Assembly (NCBI GenBank): GCA_030271035.1
Contig: JAMBUN010000310.1
Span: 1-64,000 of the forward strand
DNA length: 64,000 bases
Source: Microascus cirrosus
Lineage: Eukaryota; Ascomycota; Sordariomycetes; Microascales; Microascaceae
Reading direction: 5' to 3'
Positions within the stretch are counted from its first letter, which is position 1. Each line of letters begins with the position of its first letter. Made by a program: the position numbers and the translations under genes. The notes under the pieces are model-generated. The model was not told where the DNA came from, made no database searches, and saw only the letters and a program-made list of their open reading frames with translations. This document shows positions 23,843 to 34,540 of the stretch, one piece after another.

Positions 23843-24268
23843 AAATGGTTATATGCATCTTATAACGAGGATAGTGTACAGGCTACAAGTAATTACGCTC
23901 TCATAACCCCAATGTCAGGATAGATCCTTCCGGTGTCGCTAAACTATAGCCACTGACATTCACTCCCACCCACTCAGACATGAACCGCGGTCAGTCCTTC
24001 ACAATGCTGACAAGCCAGGTATATTGATACGCAAGGCAGAAACAGGAGCAACTTGGCGCTTCCCTGAGTGGATGCAATCTCTGGCTTATCCTGGTGCAAT
24101 TCAGGCGTACGAGGATAAACGGCACGTTTAGACTACAGGAAAATAAGGTATTGGATCGAGCGAAGACGGATGTCCTAGTTGTAGCTACACAGAATGAGAC
24201 ATTCCCCATGAAGGGCCCCCCTTCTCCCTAGTGTCTGGCCCCGATGGGTGGTATAGACTCACTCATAT
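23843..24268. other. intergenic region beside a degenerate locus
   Basis: No gene seen; it borders the kinase pseudogene. Confidence 0.4.
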
Positions 24269-25601
24269 CTACTGATCAGATATACGGCGAGTTCGCTTAA
24301 TATCAGGCAGCACCCACTTCATCATCCACTCCGGCCTCAGGACCTCGACCTCAGTACCTCGACCGGCGTAAGTCTCATCTCTGGCTGAAACTCCAGCAAC
24401 CTCCGCATCAAGTCTAGCACCACCGCCTCCTCCTAGGCGAAAAAAGGCAGCGTCGGGCCATTGCCATCTGTATTTTTGGGCCACCTCTTCATGCGCATCC
24501 TACAGTTTCGGCGACTCCTGCCCTTGATGCTTTGTCGACCACCCTGGTCAAATAACTGCGCTCACTCATCCCAGGACTCCCACCACTACACGGGCACGGG
24601 TCCGAGGACACCGCCGTGCTGGGCGGTGGCCTTGTCCGCCGGTGTCCAATGGTTGCTGAAGACGGCTTTCCCCAGTATCTGCCAGATGGTTAAAGCAAGG
24701 CCCATATACTATCGGGATAATCGAGAGGCCTATCAGTTTCAAAGCGTGATTCACGGGGGTCCGCCTTCCAGTGACGCATGTGGCAGTCTCACGGAGTCGA
24801 CTCCCTGACGCCAAGGCGAAGGCCTCGCCAAAGTTTCAGAGGAGAATTCCGGTATACGCGAGAGAGACTTCAGCAGCCTGCATTCCGTCAGAGACATTGA
24901 ACGTCATTGCGGCTCCTCTGGGTACGTTTGGCGGCAACGGCTTCCCATTACATCTAGTAGCTAGGATGGATTGCGGATCGCCGTACACCTTGTAGAGCTC
25001 CTCAACCAACAGCTTGCCCAGCCCGTATTGGAGACGTTTCAGCAACTTTTGAGGCGGATGTAAATATGGGCGTGACAATGATATTGCAACTCGGAGTGAA
25101 GTGGAAGGGAAAAAAAGCAAAGAGGAAAGGCGGCTACGGCGTACCTTCATGGATATGAACTCTCGCGTCTATATCTGTGACTGCTAGCGCAACATTGACC
25201 GAGAATATCTGGCTGTAGAACAATGTTCGAAGGCCGGAAGATGCGAGAGGCATGGTATGGCACGGCTGCGTCCTGTTCGTGCCCTTCACCTCGAATTCGT
25301 CCGTTGGGGGCAAGATAGACTCACGACCCAGGTACGGGGGAAGACACTTGCGCCAACGTGGATGGGGCGCCATTTCCGTTTCTCGAGCGGATTATAAGGC
25401 TGTTCTCACCATGGTTGCGGCGTAGCGTTTGGCCTGCGTATTCTGACCGAGCCATACGGTGGAATGGTCCACGAATTCAAGCTTATCTACGACACGGTAC
25501 CTGCCGTGAGGCATATTACCGATCATAATGGGATGATATTGGTCAGGTACATAATTTCGAGAAATTCTACATCCCAGATCGGATGATAAGTCGGACGTCA
25601 T
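24269..25601 (-). pseudogene. decayed SRPK-type serine/threonine kinase
   Basis: Pieces of a fungal SR-protein-kinase-like gene run in order on the minus strand. N-lobe start (around 25550-25400): YHPIMIGN, GRYRVVDKL and STVWLG. Then DEFEVKG (around 25300), VEELYKVYGDPQSI and GKPLPPNVP (around 25000), NFGEAFA (around 24830), and the WALALTIWQILGKAVFS-like segment (around 24700). It ends with LDLMRRLLEFQPEMRLTPVEVL and EWMMKWVLPDIKR (24420-24310). The glycine loop and the VAVKV lysine are lost. The HGD/HRD-loop region is not recognisable, and the C-lobe contains in-frame TAG and TGA codons. The reading frame changes several times. The order and extent of the remnants make homology clear; activity is impossible. 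Confidence 0.8.
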
Positions 25602-27268
25602 TCTTCCGCTCTCCTATCTTTATCGACGTAATCATCAAGGAAGCATGTTTCCAACGCCAAACACGTCTGTAAGCCTCATGTGGGCGGGGGTTCGAAGATG
25701 ATGAGATTGAGGCGGAAAAGCTCTCGCCCCGCAGCTGATCCAGAAATAACGCGCCTGGTGATGAGAGCAGCTGGGAGTTCTCTCTGTCACAAAGCGTCTC
25801 ATCTGCGGATAAAGCGTCATAGGTGCCGCCAAGTGGCGGCAGCTGTGGGGTCGTGCCGAAGTCTCCAAGAGTAGACAAGCCCGAGGAGATTCCGCTCACA
25901 ATGGACATCGTCCAGGCAAGGGCTAGTTAGAGTTAACGGCAGCCAATGCCACCTATAGAAATGGCGATTAAAACACGGAGCGAGCACAGATATTAAGAAA
26001 TATATGGCCTTCGCGTTGCATTGGCTAGAGGGCCGCCCTTTGAGGTAGGAAAGCGTTTGTCCTCGAGGTGAAATGGTACACAAGCTAGGAGACGTACGCG
26101 ACTGTCGCAGACCAAAGGGTCGAGAGGCCTCTGTTGCTGGTCGCCGACGTTTGAATTGTCACCGAAAAACTACCTGAGAGTCCGGCGCCTTAGAGTGAGA
26201 TGACCCGCTTAGCATTATTATGTTTTATGACAGGCGTTTAGACAAGCCAAGAATTTGAAACGGCCCGACTCTCGAGTTAAAGAGGCATCCAAGAGACTAG
26301 GGCCACGATCGGATCGTGAGAGCCGAACCTGGTGGAGCGCGGCGGAGCGCGGTGGAGGGCCCAACGCTTGGGTCGAAGCCAAGCCCGCCGTCGAAACCAA
26401 GTCGGCGGGGCCTTTCTGGACCGACGTCTTGGGATGGGAGGGCGAGATGGATGCGAGAATGTTGTGTCTGGCATTGCACCAAAATCCGCAAGCCAAGATT
26501 AACAAAAACAGCACAAAGATGGGAGCACAAGTGCCCTTGGTGTTCGCTGCATCAGAAGAGAGCATTTCACAATTACCGAGGCATAAAGGGGCACATGTAT
26601 GAAAGATGTCGGCGCTTTTATACTTAGTGCCTCGGTCAGCGCCGGTGGCGTCGATCTCCTTCTCAAAGAGGGATTCTGCTCCGGGTCCGAGCCTTGTGAG
26701 AGCGGGTATTAATCAAACTCGCAAGCTAGGCGGATTCTGGTCAGGCACTACGGCAGTCGATCGCTATAGTTTGTTCCCCGCACTTCACATGTGCGCACGG
26801 GCCAGGACCTGTCCCCATGGCAGCGCTTTTCCCCCACTCAGCGCCCTGGCGCCCCCCACGGGCTGGGGCTCCTGTGGGGTTCAAGGGCCTTGGATTTGGA
26901 GTCACATCGCCGATTATAAACATTCGCACTGTATGAGATACTTCCAGCCACGACCAATATCGACCAACGCGAACTTGATGACATCCCAAAAAGGGAAGCT
27001 ACCCTGGCAACCCCAGCTTCGGAGGATGAGATCGTCGGCCATTTTGCGATGGTGCATCCCCACGGGGTGTGCTTCTCCCATTCCTTGAACTACCCCGGTG
27101 GATCCCGCCGCACACCCCCTCCCCCGGCAAGCATTTTCATTTCTTGGCCCCTCCCCCAATCCCCAAAGGCGGCCTTTACCATTTTATTGTCGTCAGAGTC
27201 GAAGCTCCAAACCTTTCTTGCCATTCAGTTGCGCAGGACCATCTCGCTTCGTTGTCCCCTCAATCAAG
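25602..27268. other. gene-poor region
   Basis: Several short open frames on both strands, none with a recognisable domain. The right end is the promoter and 5' UTR of the DUF3712 gene and includes pyrimidine-rich stretches. A minus-strand frame at 26218-26565 has a hydrophobic stretch near its start but no convincing continuation. Confidence 0.45.
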
Positions 27269-28624
27269 ATGTCTCCAGGCAGCGTGCGGGACGAGCCTCG
27301 GCCGGCGACGCCGGCGGCCGCAAGGGACCACAACAACGTCTCTCCGCTTGACAACGGCGCCGGCGCGCAGCAGGGACAGCTGGCGGGGAACCAAAACGGC
27401 AATGTCTCTTCGTTCGAGGAGGGCGACGACAATGTCGCCGAAAAGGGCGCTGCTGGCGCCGGCCTTACGAAGAGGGAGAAGGCGAAGCGCCACTGCTCGC
27501 GGTTCAAGTGGTGGTATGTCGCAGGAGTTATCATCTTCCTCGCGATATTGCTCCCCATCCTGTAAGTTCCCCTTTCAGAATAATCGCAAAGTGCGCCACC
27601 CCTAACAAAGATCAACAGCTTCAAGGTCATCATCCCGGCCCTCATCAAAGACATCGTCGATGACCAGGACCTCCCCGTAAAGGGCGGCCGCCTCAATGCG
27701 GTCTCGCCGAGCAAGCTACAGATGGAGCTTGACACCATGCTCGACACGCCCCTTGGCGTCAAGATTGACCCGCTGAGCCTAAGGCTGCACATGCCCCACG
27801 GCGAGGACGCCGGCAAGGGGCCCTTCCTCATTGTGGACCTCCCGGAGAAGGAGGTGGACGGTGAGACGGAGGTCAAGTTCCCGGACCAGGAGGTCGACGT
27901 CATCGACGAGGAGCAGCTAACGGCATGGTTCAACGACTTCTTCGACGTCGAGACCACCGAGCTGCGCGTCGTGGTACCGGAGATGACGGCGCACCTGGGC
28001 GCCCTCACCTACACGGTCGAGCTAGACAAGACCATCAAGGTACCTGGTTTGAACTACCTCGACGGCTTCGCGTCGATAGATCAGGAGATCATGATCCCTC
28101 CCGATGACAACGGGGACAACATCAAGGGCCACCTCAACATCCCCAACTCGGCGACCATGACCCTCGGCCTGGCGAACCCGAGCTTCTTCATGGTGGCGGG
28201 GGACGTCAAGCTCGGGCTCGTCACGCTGCCAGACTTGGTGCTGAAGCCGGGCAACAACACGGCCTTCTTCCACGGAAAGCTGTACCTCGACTCGTTGATC
28301 CCCAACCTGCCCGACATACTGGCTAGTCAGGGGACGTCCCTCAGCGAGGGCTACCTCGACGTCAACTGCACCGGCAACTCCACTTTCACCGACGACGGGG
28401 AGCAGGTCAAGTACCTTGAGGGGGTGCTCAACACCAAGAAAATCCCCCTACGCATCCCCATCACGCAGCTGATGTCATCTCTGCTGAGCGGGGTTATGGG
28501 TGGCGGCGGCGGTAGCGGTGGAAACAGCACGGACGGCGGATCCCTCTTTGATAGGCTAGGGAGCGTGGTTGGCAACGATACCCTGTTTAGCGGGATGCTT
28601 GATCATTTTGAGAACCCGACTTAA
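27269..28624 (+). CDS. DUF3712-domain single-pass membrane protein
   Basis: Two exons, 27269-27561 and 27619-28624 (intron gtaagt...ctaac...acag), about 432 residues. An 80-residue hydrophilic, Gly/Ala/Asp-rich cytosolic part is followed by a basic stretch (KREKAKRH) and one transmembrane helix (WWYVAGVIIFLAILLPIL), cut by the intron. The remainder is the lumenal DUF3712 domain with alternating beta pattern: LNAVSPSKLQMELDTMLDTPLGVKIDPLSLRL and LNIPNSATMTLGLANPSFFM. N-glycosylation sequons occur in GNNTAFF and CTGNSTF. A Gly/Ser-rich linker precedes the C terminus. Fungal DUF3712 proteins sit in vacuolar or other endomembranes, and the yeast relative Tag1 acts in ending autophagy; the role here is inferred at best. 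Confidence 0.88.
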
Positions 28625-29233
28625 TAATACATACGCGCGCTATTCTACACGGATTCGAGATACACGAAGATAATGAATGTAATGAGCGAGTTGTTGAACT
28701 TGAAAGAATTTTTGTCAATTTGTTGAGTATCCGTATGTGACTTTTAATTAAACAGGTCAACCAATGACGGAGGTTGTATGTAACTAGTTTGGTTTTTCAC
28801 ACCCTTTCTGGTTTTGTTTCCACCGCCACAATCCCAAGTGGATAATCTCTATTAGAGGCCAACAACCGCGCAGTCCCACCTTGAGGGGATTAAACTCCAA
28901 ACACGCGTGCATAAGACTGGCGCATACGATGTGAAAATCTAAGCAAGACCTGCATACCCGCAGGACAGCCAGCTTAACCTTAATATTTTTCCCTCGCATA
29001 GGATGTTGGGTCGGCAAGCAATGGTCGAAAAGACCACCCCAAGGCGATATTAACTTGATGTACTTGGAAACAAAGCAAAAAATAATCGCGCCATGAACTT
29101 CAGTATCAAATAGCGTGCCTCATTATTTCCAGTCAACAGCATTAGGATACTACCGTTGAATATTATTCTGCCCCGCATCGACTGTGGTATAAACAACGTC
29201 ATTAACTTAAACATGCCCCGTAATCTCTCGCTC
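28625..29233. other. convergent 3' intergenic region
   Basis: Between the stop codons of the DUF3712 and repeat-protein genes. AT-rich; no gene seen. Confidence 0.55.
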
Positions 29234-30952
29234 TCACCGCTTCCCGCCCTGGTCGCCAACGAGCTCCTTCAGCAAGTTATGTACCAAGTCCGCAACAGAC
29301 GCAACGAGCTATTTAGACACATTAGCATAAATTCACCTGATGTCACAATTACTACTTGGGTAACTTACCGGCGTCGCATCCCCGATCAACTCGGTTGTCT
29401 GATCGACGAACCTCTTCGTGAGCAAGTCCGCTCCGTTGCCCAGCACGCCAACTAATTTTTTGACGTTATCAGGCTTCAGAAGCGGCAGGACCTGGTCTAG
29501 CAAGCCTTCGAAGTCGATCTTCTTGGCCGCCTCCAGGAGGGGCTTGACAGCGTCCACTAGACCTGATAGGTCGATGTCCGAGACAGCATCCAGCAGGGGC
29601 CGGACCTTCTTAACAAGACCCGCAAGGTCAATCTTGCCAATCTCACCGAGGAGCGGACCAGCCTGCTTGAGTAGTGGCTGGACCTCCTTGATAAGGCCCT
29701 CGAGGTCGATCTTGCTGACCATGTCGAGCAGAGGACCGGCCTGCTTAAGGAGGGGCTGGACTTGCTTGACGAGGGCGCCGAGATCGATCTTGCTGACCTC
29801 GTCGAGGAGAGGCTGGACTTGTTTAATGAGTCGGCCCAGATCGATCTTGGCCACCTCGTTTAGGAGAGGCTCGACCTTCTTGACGAGACCTGCAAGATCA
29901 ATCTTGCCGACTTCGTTAAGGAGAGGACCAGCTTGTTTGAGGAGCGGCTCGGCCTGTTTGATGAGGCCTTCCAGATCGATCTTGCTGACCATGTCCAGGA
30001 GAGGGCCGGCTTGCTTGAGAAGAGGCTGAACTTGTTTGATAAGACCACCAAGATCAATCTTGCCGATCTCATTAAGGAGAGGCTCAACCTGCTTAAGCAG
30101 CGGGTCGACCTTCTTGATAAGACCCGCCAGGTCAATCTTGCCAAGCTCGTTGAGGAGGGGACCGGCTTGCTTGAGGAGCGGCTCGGCCTGCTTGATGATA
30201 TTGTCGAGATCAATCTTGCTGAGGCTGTTAAGAAGCGGGTCTACCTTCTTGATAAGGCCCGCCAGATCAATCTTGCCGAGCTCGCCAAGGAGGGGACCGG
30301 CCTGCTTCAGCAGCGGCTGGATGTCCTTGAGGAGCGCGTCGAGGTCGAGCTCCTCAATCATGTCCAGCAGAGGCTCCGCCTTCTCGAGGAGAGGACCTGC
30401 CCTCTTGAGCAGGGTTTGGAGGATCTCGGGCGCGGGGGGCTTTAGGCCGGCGGAGAGGTAGACCATGGCGTTCTTAAAGGCGGTCAGGAACTCCTCGGTG
30501 AGCAGGCCCTGCACGCCCTTTACGATATCGGGCAGGTCCGCGAGCTGCTCATTCAAGTTCTTGAAGATGTCGCCCAGGTCCTTCAGCCCGCTGCCCAGGC
30601 CCTCTCCATCACCAAGGCCCAGCAGTCCACCATTGTCGTCATCCTCGTCCTCGTTGTCGTCTTGGTTGTCATCGCTGTCCGAGCCACCCCGGGAGGTCGT
30701 TCCGTTGAGAAGCTGCCGCTTGAACTTGGGCACCTTGACGTGACGCGGGCGCATGCGCTCGCTCCTGAGGAGGGTGGTGAGCTCGGAGATGGCGCCGGTG
30801 AGCTCCGACTTGGGTACGATCGCGAGGTCGTGCTTCTCCAGGAGGGCAACCAGCTCCGGAGTGGAGAGGTCGCGCTCGGGGGCCGGCGCGGCACTGTCGG
30901 CCAGGAGCCCGACAGGCGCGAGGGCCCAGAGAAAGAGTTTCGAGAACCGCAT
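29234..30952 (-). CDS. secreted protein with 13 amphipathic PLL...KIDL repeats
   Basis: Two exons, 30952-29369 and 29308-29234 (intron gtaagt...atag), about 552 residues. There is a clear signal peptide (MRFSKLFLWALAPVGLLADS), a KR processing-type site at KFKRQLL, and an acidic Asp/Asn/Glu/Gly-rich linker. From about residue 190 thirteen tandem units follow. Long units of 26 residues read PLLKQAGPLLxxxxKIDLxxLIKxVx; short units of 19 lack the first seven residues. The order is 26,26,19,26,26,26,26,19,19,26,26,19,19. There is no cysteine in the repeats. The pattern predicts amphipathic helices broken at each proline, as in lipid-binding or surface-active proteins. I recognise no named family. 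The last exon adds a short helix ending in GGKR. Confidence 0.85.
29440..30390 (-). repeat. coding tandem repeat array, 78-bp and 57-bp units
   Basis: The DNA behind the 13 protein repeats: units of 78 bp (26 codons) and 57 bp (19 codons), differing by exactly one 21-bp heptad block. Units are alike at the protein level but diverged at synonymous positions, so the array is not a very recent expansion. Confidence 0.8.
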
Positions 30953-32494
30953 GGTGATTCGGCTTCAATTGGCTTTGGTCCAGGCTCAATTGGTAGCCTT
31001 TGCGACAGAACCAGATTTGTGTGTTGTCTCGTCTGGAAAAGCCGGGAAACCCAGGGTTGAGAAGTTCAAGACGCACCGTCCACTTAAGCCCGGTGTAAGT
31101 GGTCAAGGCGAGGGTTGCAAGGTGGAGGGATTGTCTTAAACTCTTTGGAGTGCACCCTTGGGGGAGGGGGAAGCGGAATGGAAAGGGAAGGAAAATCCAG
31201 CACCGTAGAATGCAAAATTCACAAGGGAGCTCCGAAATTAATTCCTCTCTTCCCGAGGATCGTCGATGCGCGATCTCCAAACCCCGTATTCTTCTCCGCA
31301 TTGTCGGTGGAGTTCCCACAGCGCTAGCCGACGTGGGGTTGAACTTGTAGCACCGTGCCTATCCTGTACGCGGTACATCCCCCGCCTGGTGACGCACCTC
31401 GCAAGACCCTACCCGACCCACGTCCAATCCACACCGTAATCTTGGCAGCGCCTTACGCAAATGGGATTGCTGCGTCTTGCCCAACCTGTTTTTGGAGGAA
31501 CGGTTGGTGTGAGTGGGGCTTTACCAATCTCGGTCTCTCACCCCCCCCCCCACCCCCCCGGCCGGTCTCTTTCTCGCCAAAAGGACATGGAGTCTGCTGC
31601 GCTAAGAACTTGGTTCGAGGGATCAGCCCTGGGATTAATCTTAAAGGCCCGGAACGCCGGCACGGAGACGCCTTCCAGAAGCAGCTAGGGCCCGCGTCTG
31701 TCATCCACTCTTGAGCGAAAAAAGCTTATCGCTTGCAAGGATTCCGCACACATCGGTGATCGCACGCCACGCAGCGGTTTTGAGATATGGGGAAATAATC
31801 TGCGGTCGTGTGACCTGCACAGAGGCCCTTCTTTCCGTTTGCCGCTCAGGTGCAGTTGGATTCTCCACTTCCCCTCAAAGCTTGTGACAAGAGGTTCGAC
31901 GTCGCCCGTTTTTCTGCCGTGAACATCACAATAGAAGCCGAGGCCACAAACTCCACTCCCCTCGTGTTCGTGGAGCTTGTGAATGCAGGATTTCGAGATC
32001 CAGTCGTCCCTGAAAATCGTAATTCCGACCTCTGATCCTCCCGTCGAATTTAACATGTTGGTAATTAATTTGTGTTTGGTTCGATTTAACAACCAACTTT
32101 TAAGCGTAATTTCATGCAAGCACGTACCGCCTCTCACAAATTTCCTGTACGGATACATAGCCCTCGTCGAAACGAAAACAAAGTTTGATTTGACCCATGA
32201 GCACGGAAGCGATAGGGTCGGACCAAAATAGCGCACGATGCCAGCTGGGGTTAAACGCAACATGGCTGAATGGCAGCCACGAGTGTGGCGCGAGGGCAGA
32301 GGTAGGAGAGAGGTCATGAGCGTTGGCTGCCGTTAGTTTGCCGTGCTCGCCTCGCAACTCTTCTAGCCCGGCTCCTATGAAGATTTCTACTAGCATCTGA
32401 GCTTTCCTCAGCCTTTACAAGTCTCATGTCCGCTTAGAAAGGCCCTTGAATTACGTCCAAATTCTCTTAATAACATACATGAAATACATAACCA
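30953..32494. other. intergenic region upstream of the repeat protein
   Basis: About 1.5 kb. The left end is the promoter of the secreted repeat protein. A poly-C tract lies near 31540-31560. The minus-strand frames here, up to 210 codons, show no domain, signal peptide or splice-supported partner, so none is called. Confidence 0.5.
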
Positions 32495-33831
32495 TCATGA
32501 AGCTTGATAATTCACCGTACCCTGCTCATCAAGAATGCCCGCCCTGTGATAATACGTCCTCGCCCTCACATACGGATCCAGCTTCCAGAAGCTATCCCCC
32601 AACTTGCCCGCCAGCGCGTTTCTTCCAGCCGCCTTCTCCTTGCCCTCCTCGGACATCGGATCCGTCCCTGCCCACTCGAGCGTCAGGCTCTCAAATTGGG
32701 CAATGAGCTTATCCCGCTCGGCCCGCGCATTGTCCTTCTTCTCGGACTGCATGCGGTTGTTCTCTCCGGGCGTGGGCGCGATGTACTTGTACTCCCAGGT
32801 GTCCTCGCCACCGAAAAACTTTTGCAAGTTAGACTTGTCAATGAAGTCGAGGAGGCCCTTGACACCGCTCGTGAAGTGAATCTTGGAGGCGATGACGGGG
32901 TCAAGCCACGGCTTTATGATGGCCCAGGCGCCTGCGCCCAGTGTTAGCGTGCTAGTCCTAGAGTTATGATAGAGAATCACTCACCCCAGAAGACGAAGGG
33001 AGCGTTGTGAACCAGCACCACGCCGAGACTCTCTGGATACCGTGCCTCAAACGTCTGCGCTAGGAACTTCACTACGTGAAAGTCCATGTTCTTCAGTCCA
33101 AAACCCGTGAGGTCAAAGATAAGACAGGCCTTTTCGTTGGGGTGTCTCATCATCATCTTAATCGTCTCGATGTTATGCAGCACAAACCTCTCCATCACCT
33201 CGTTGCTCTGCACATTCAGCTCATGGAGCTTCACCCTGATGATGAACACTGGCCGCCCGTTCCTATCCGTGCCCCTAACATACGCCTTTCCCGAGCGGAA
33301 CTGGTCCATGAGCTCCTTGTCGTCCTTGGACTGCTCCTCTGAGAGGGCCACGGTGTCCCCCTTGGCGACGATCTCCTCGTCGATCCTGCGCTCATGCCGC
33401 CAGTGCATGTTGGAGACCAGCATTCTCATCGCCAGATCAACGTCCCACTTGCGGGCACGCAGAAAGCGAAGGACAGTCACGTCCGGGTGGTCCGCCAGGA
33501 AGAGGTTCCAGAGCGCCTGGCGGAAGCCCGCCAGCGAATCGGCGTCAAGTTCAGCCTCGAGCGCCTCGCTCTTGTCGGGCGCCGAATGGTCCTTGCTGCC
33601 CTCGATGGCAGAGAGGCGGAGGAGGTGGATCCATGACTCCTGGAGCTTGCGCTCTTCATCAGGAGTCAGTGTGCCGAGATAGCCCGACTGGGCCTGGGGT
33701 TCTTCCGCATGTTGGGACTCGATGATTGTGTTGCTCGGGTCTTTACTGAGCTCCTTGGCAGAGTCTTTCGTCGGGACTTTTGTGAGGTCCTTGTTGGACG
33801 AGTTGCTGAAACGCCTGCAAGCCGCATACAT
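32495..33831 (-). CDS. Sec14/CRAL-TRIO lipid-transfer protein
   Basis: Phosphatidylinositol-transfer-type protein, cytosolic and membrane-peripheral. Exons 33831-32985 and 32931-32495 (intron gtgagt...gctaac...gcag) join to about 427 residues. An N-terminal Ser/Lys/Asp-rich region is followed by the CRAL-TRIO N-terminal helical part (DVTVLRFLRARKWDVDLAMRMLVSNMHWRHE). The lipid-binding core follows: NGRPVFIIRVKLH, FDLTGFGLKNMDFHVVKFLAQTFEARYPESLGVVLVHNAPFVFWGAWAIIKPWLDPVIASKI-like, and LQKFFGG. The C terminus is a charged helical tail. All core motifs of the fold are present. A mitochondrial leader is possible from the first residues (MYAACRRFSNSS) but not certain. Confidence 0.92.
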
Positions 33832-34540
33832 TGTGAAGATTTCTGGCCCAGTTGGGGGAGGGCTGCTTTGACGCGTAATGAATGACTCTGGGAGAGAATG
33901 CTGTGCGAAGGGGGGGTATTTGTGCTGGTCAGGGCTCCATGATCGACTTTGAGGAACCGAGATACCAAAACTCTAAAATATGTCGCGCCTTTGGTGCGCT
34001 GAGGCTGGGAATAGCGTGTGTCGTTCTGTGATGCAGATTCAGGGGGATCGGTGGCTCACAGTGGGTGGAGGGATCGGAAGACTACCCCAAATTCGGACCA
34101 TGGCGCGCTCTTAGCGCCCCCTCCCCGCTATCCGCAACCTCCGCAATTAACTAATGTACCCCGCGTCCAGGGCACCCGGAGAGGTGATACCAAGGGGTCT
34201 TAGCTAACGTCATAGGGTGGAGATTGGGGGAGATCCGGCTTCGGCACTGCCTAACGCCCCGCCTCCAACCTGTCTCTCCCCAGGTCATCTTCCCCAGATT
34301 TCTCCTCGGCTCATATTCCCCAGCTTATGGGATCTGAGATGGTCTAGACCAAAATTTCCGGAGTGGAACGGAGTAATCACGGGGTTGTCGAACCGCATCG
34401 TAAGTCGCGAAGAATACTATGCTTGTTGGCGCATGTGTAACAAAGATAGACATCCAGGATATTCAAGGTATGCAAAACTCTCAAAATTCAGTAAGTCAAA
34501 AACTACGCTATATACAAATTCTATACTGCCCAGGAGCCTT
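33832..34540. other. intergenic region
   Basis: Promoter of the Sec14 gene on the left and 3' end of the BVMO gene on the right. No gene seen. Confidence 0.55.

Noticed and set aside
29418..30445. Long plus-strand frames opposite the repeat protein
   Set aside because: They are periodic because the coding repeats on the minus strand are; the signal peptide, splice junction and amphipathic pattern support only the minus strand.
31685..32317. Minus-strand frame of 210 codons between the repeat protein and the Sec14 gene
   Set aside because: No recognisable fold, no signal peptide or helices, no plausible splice partners; chance open frame.
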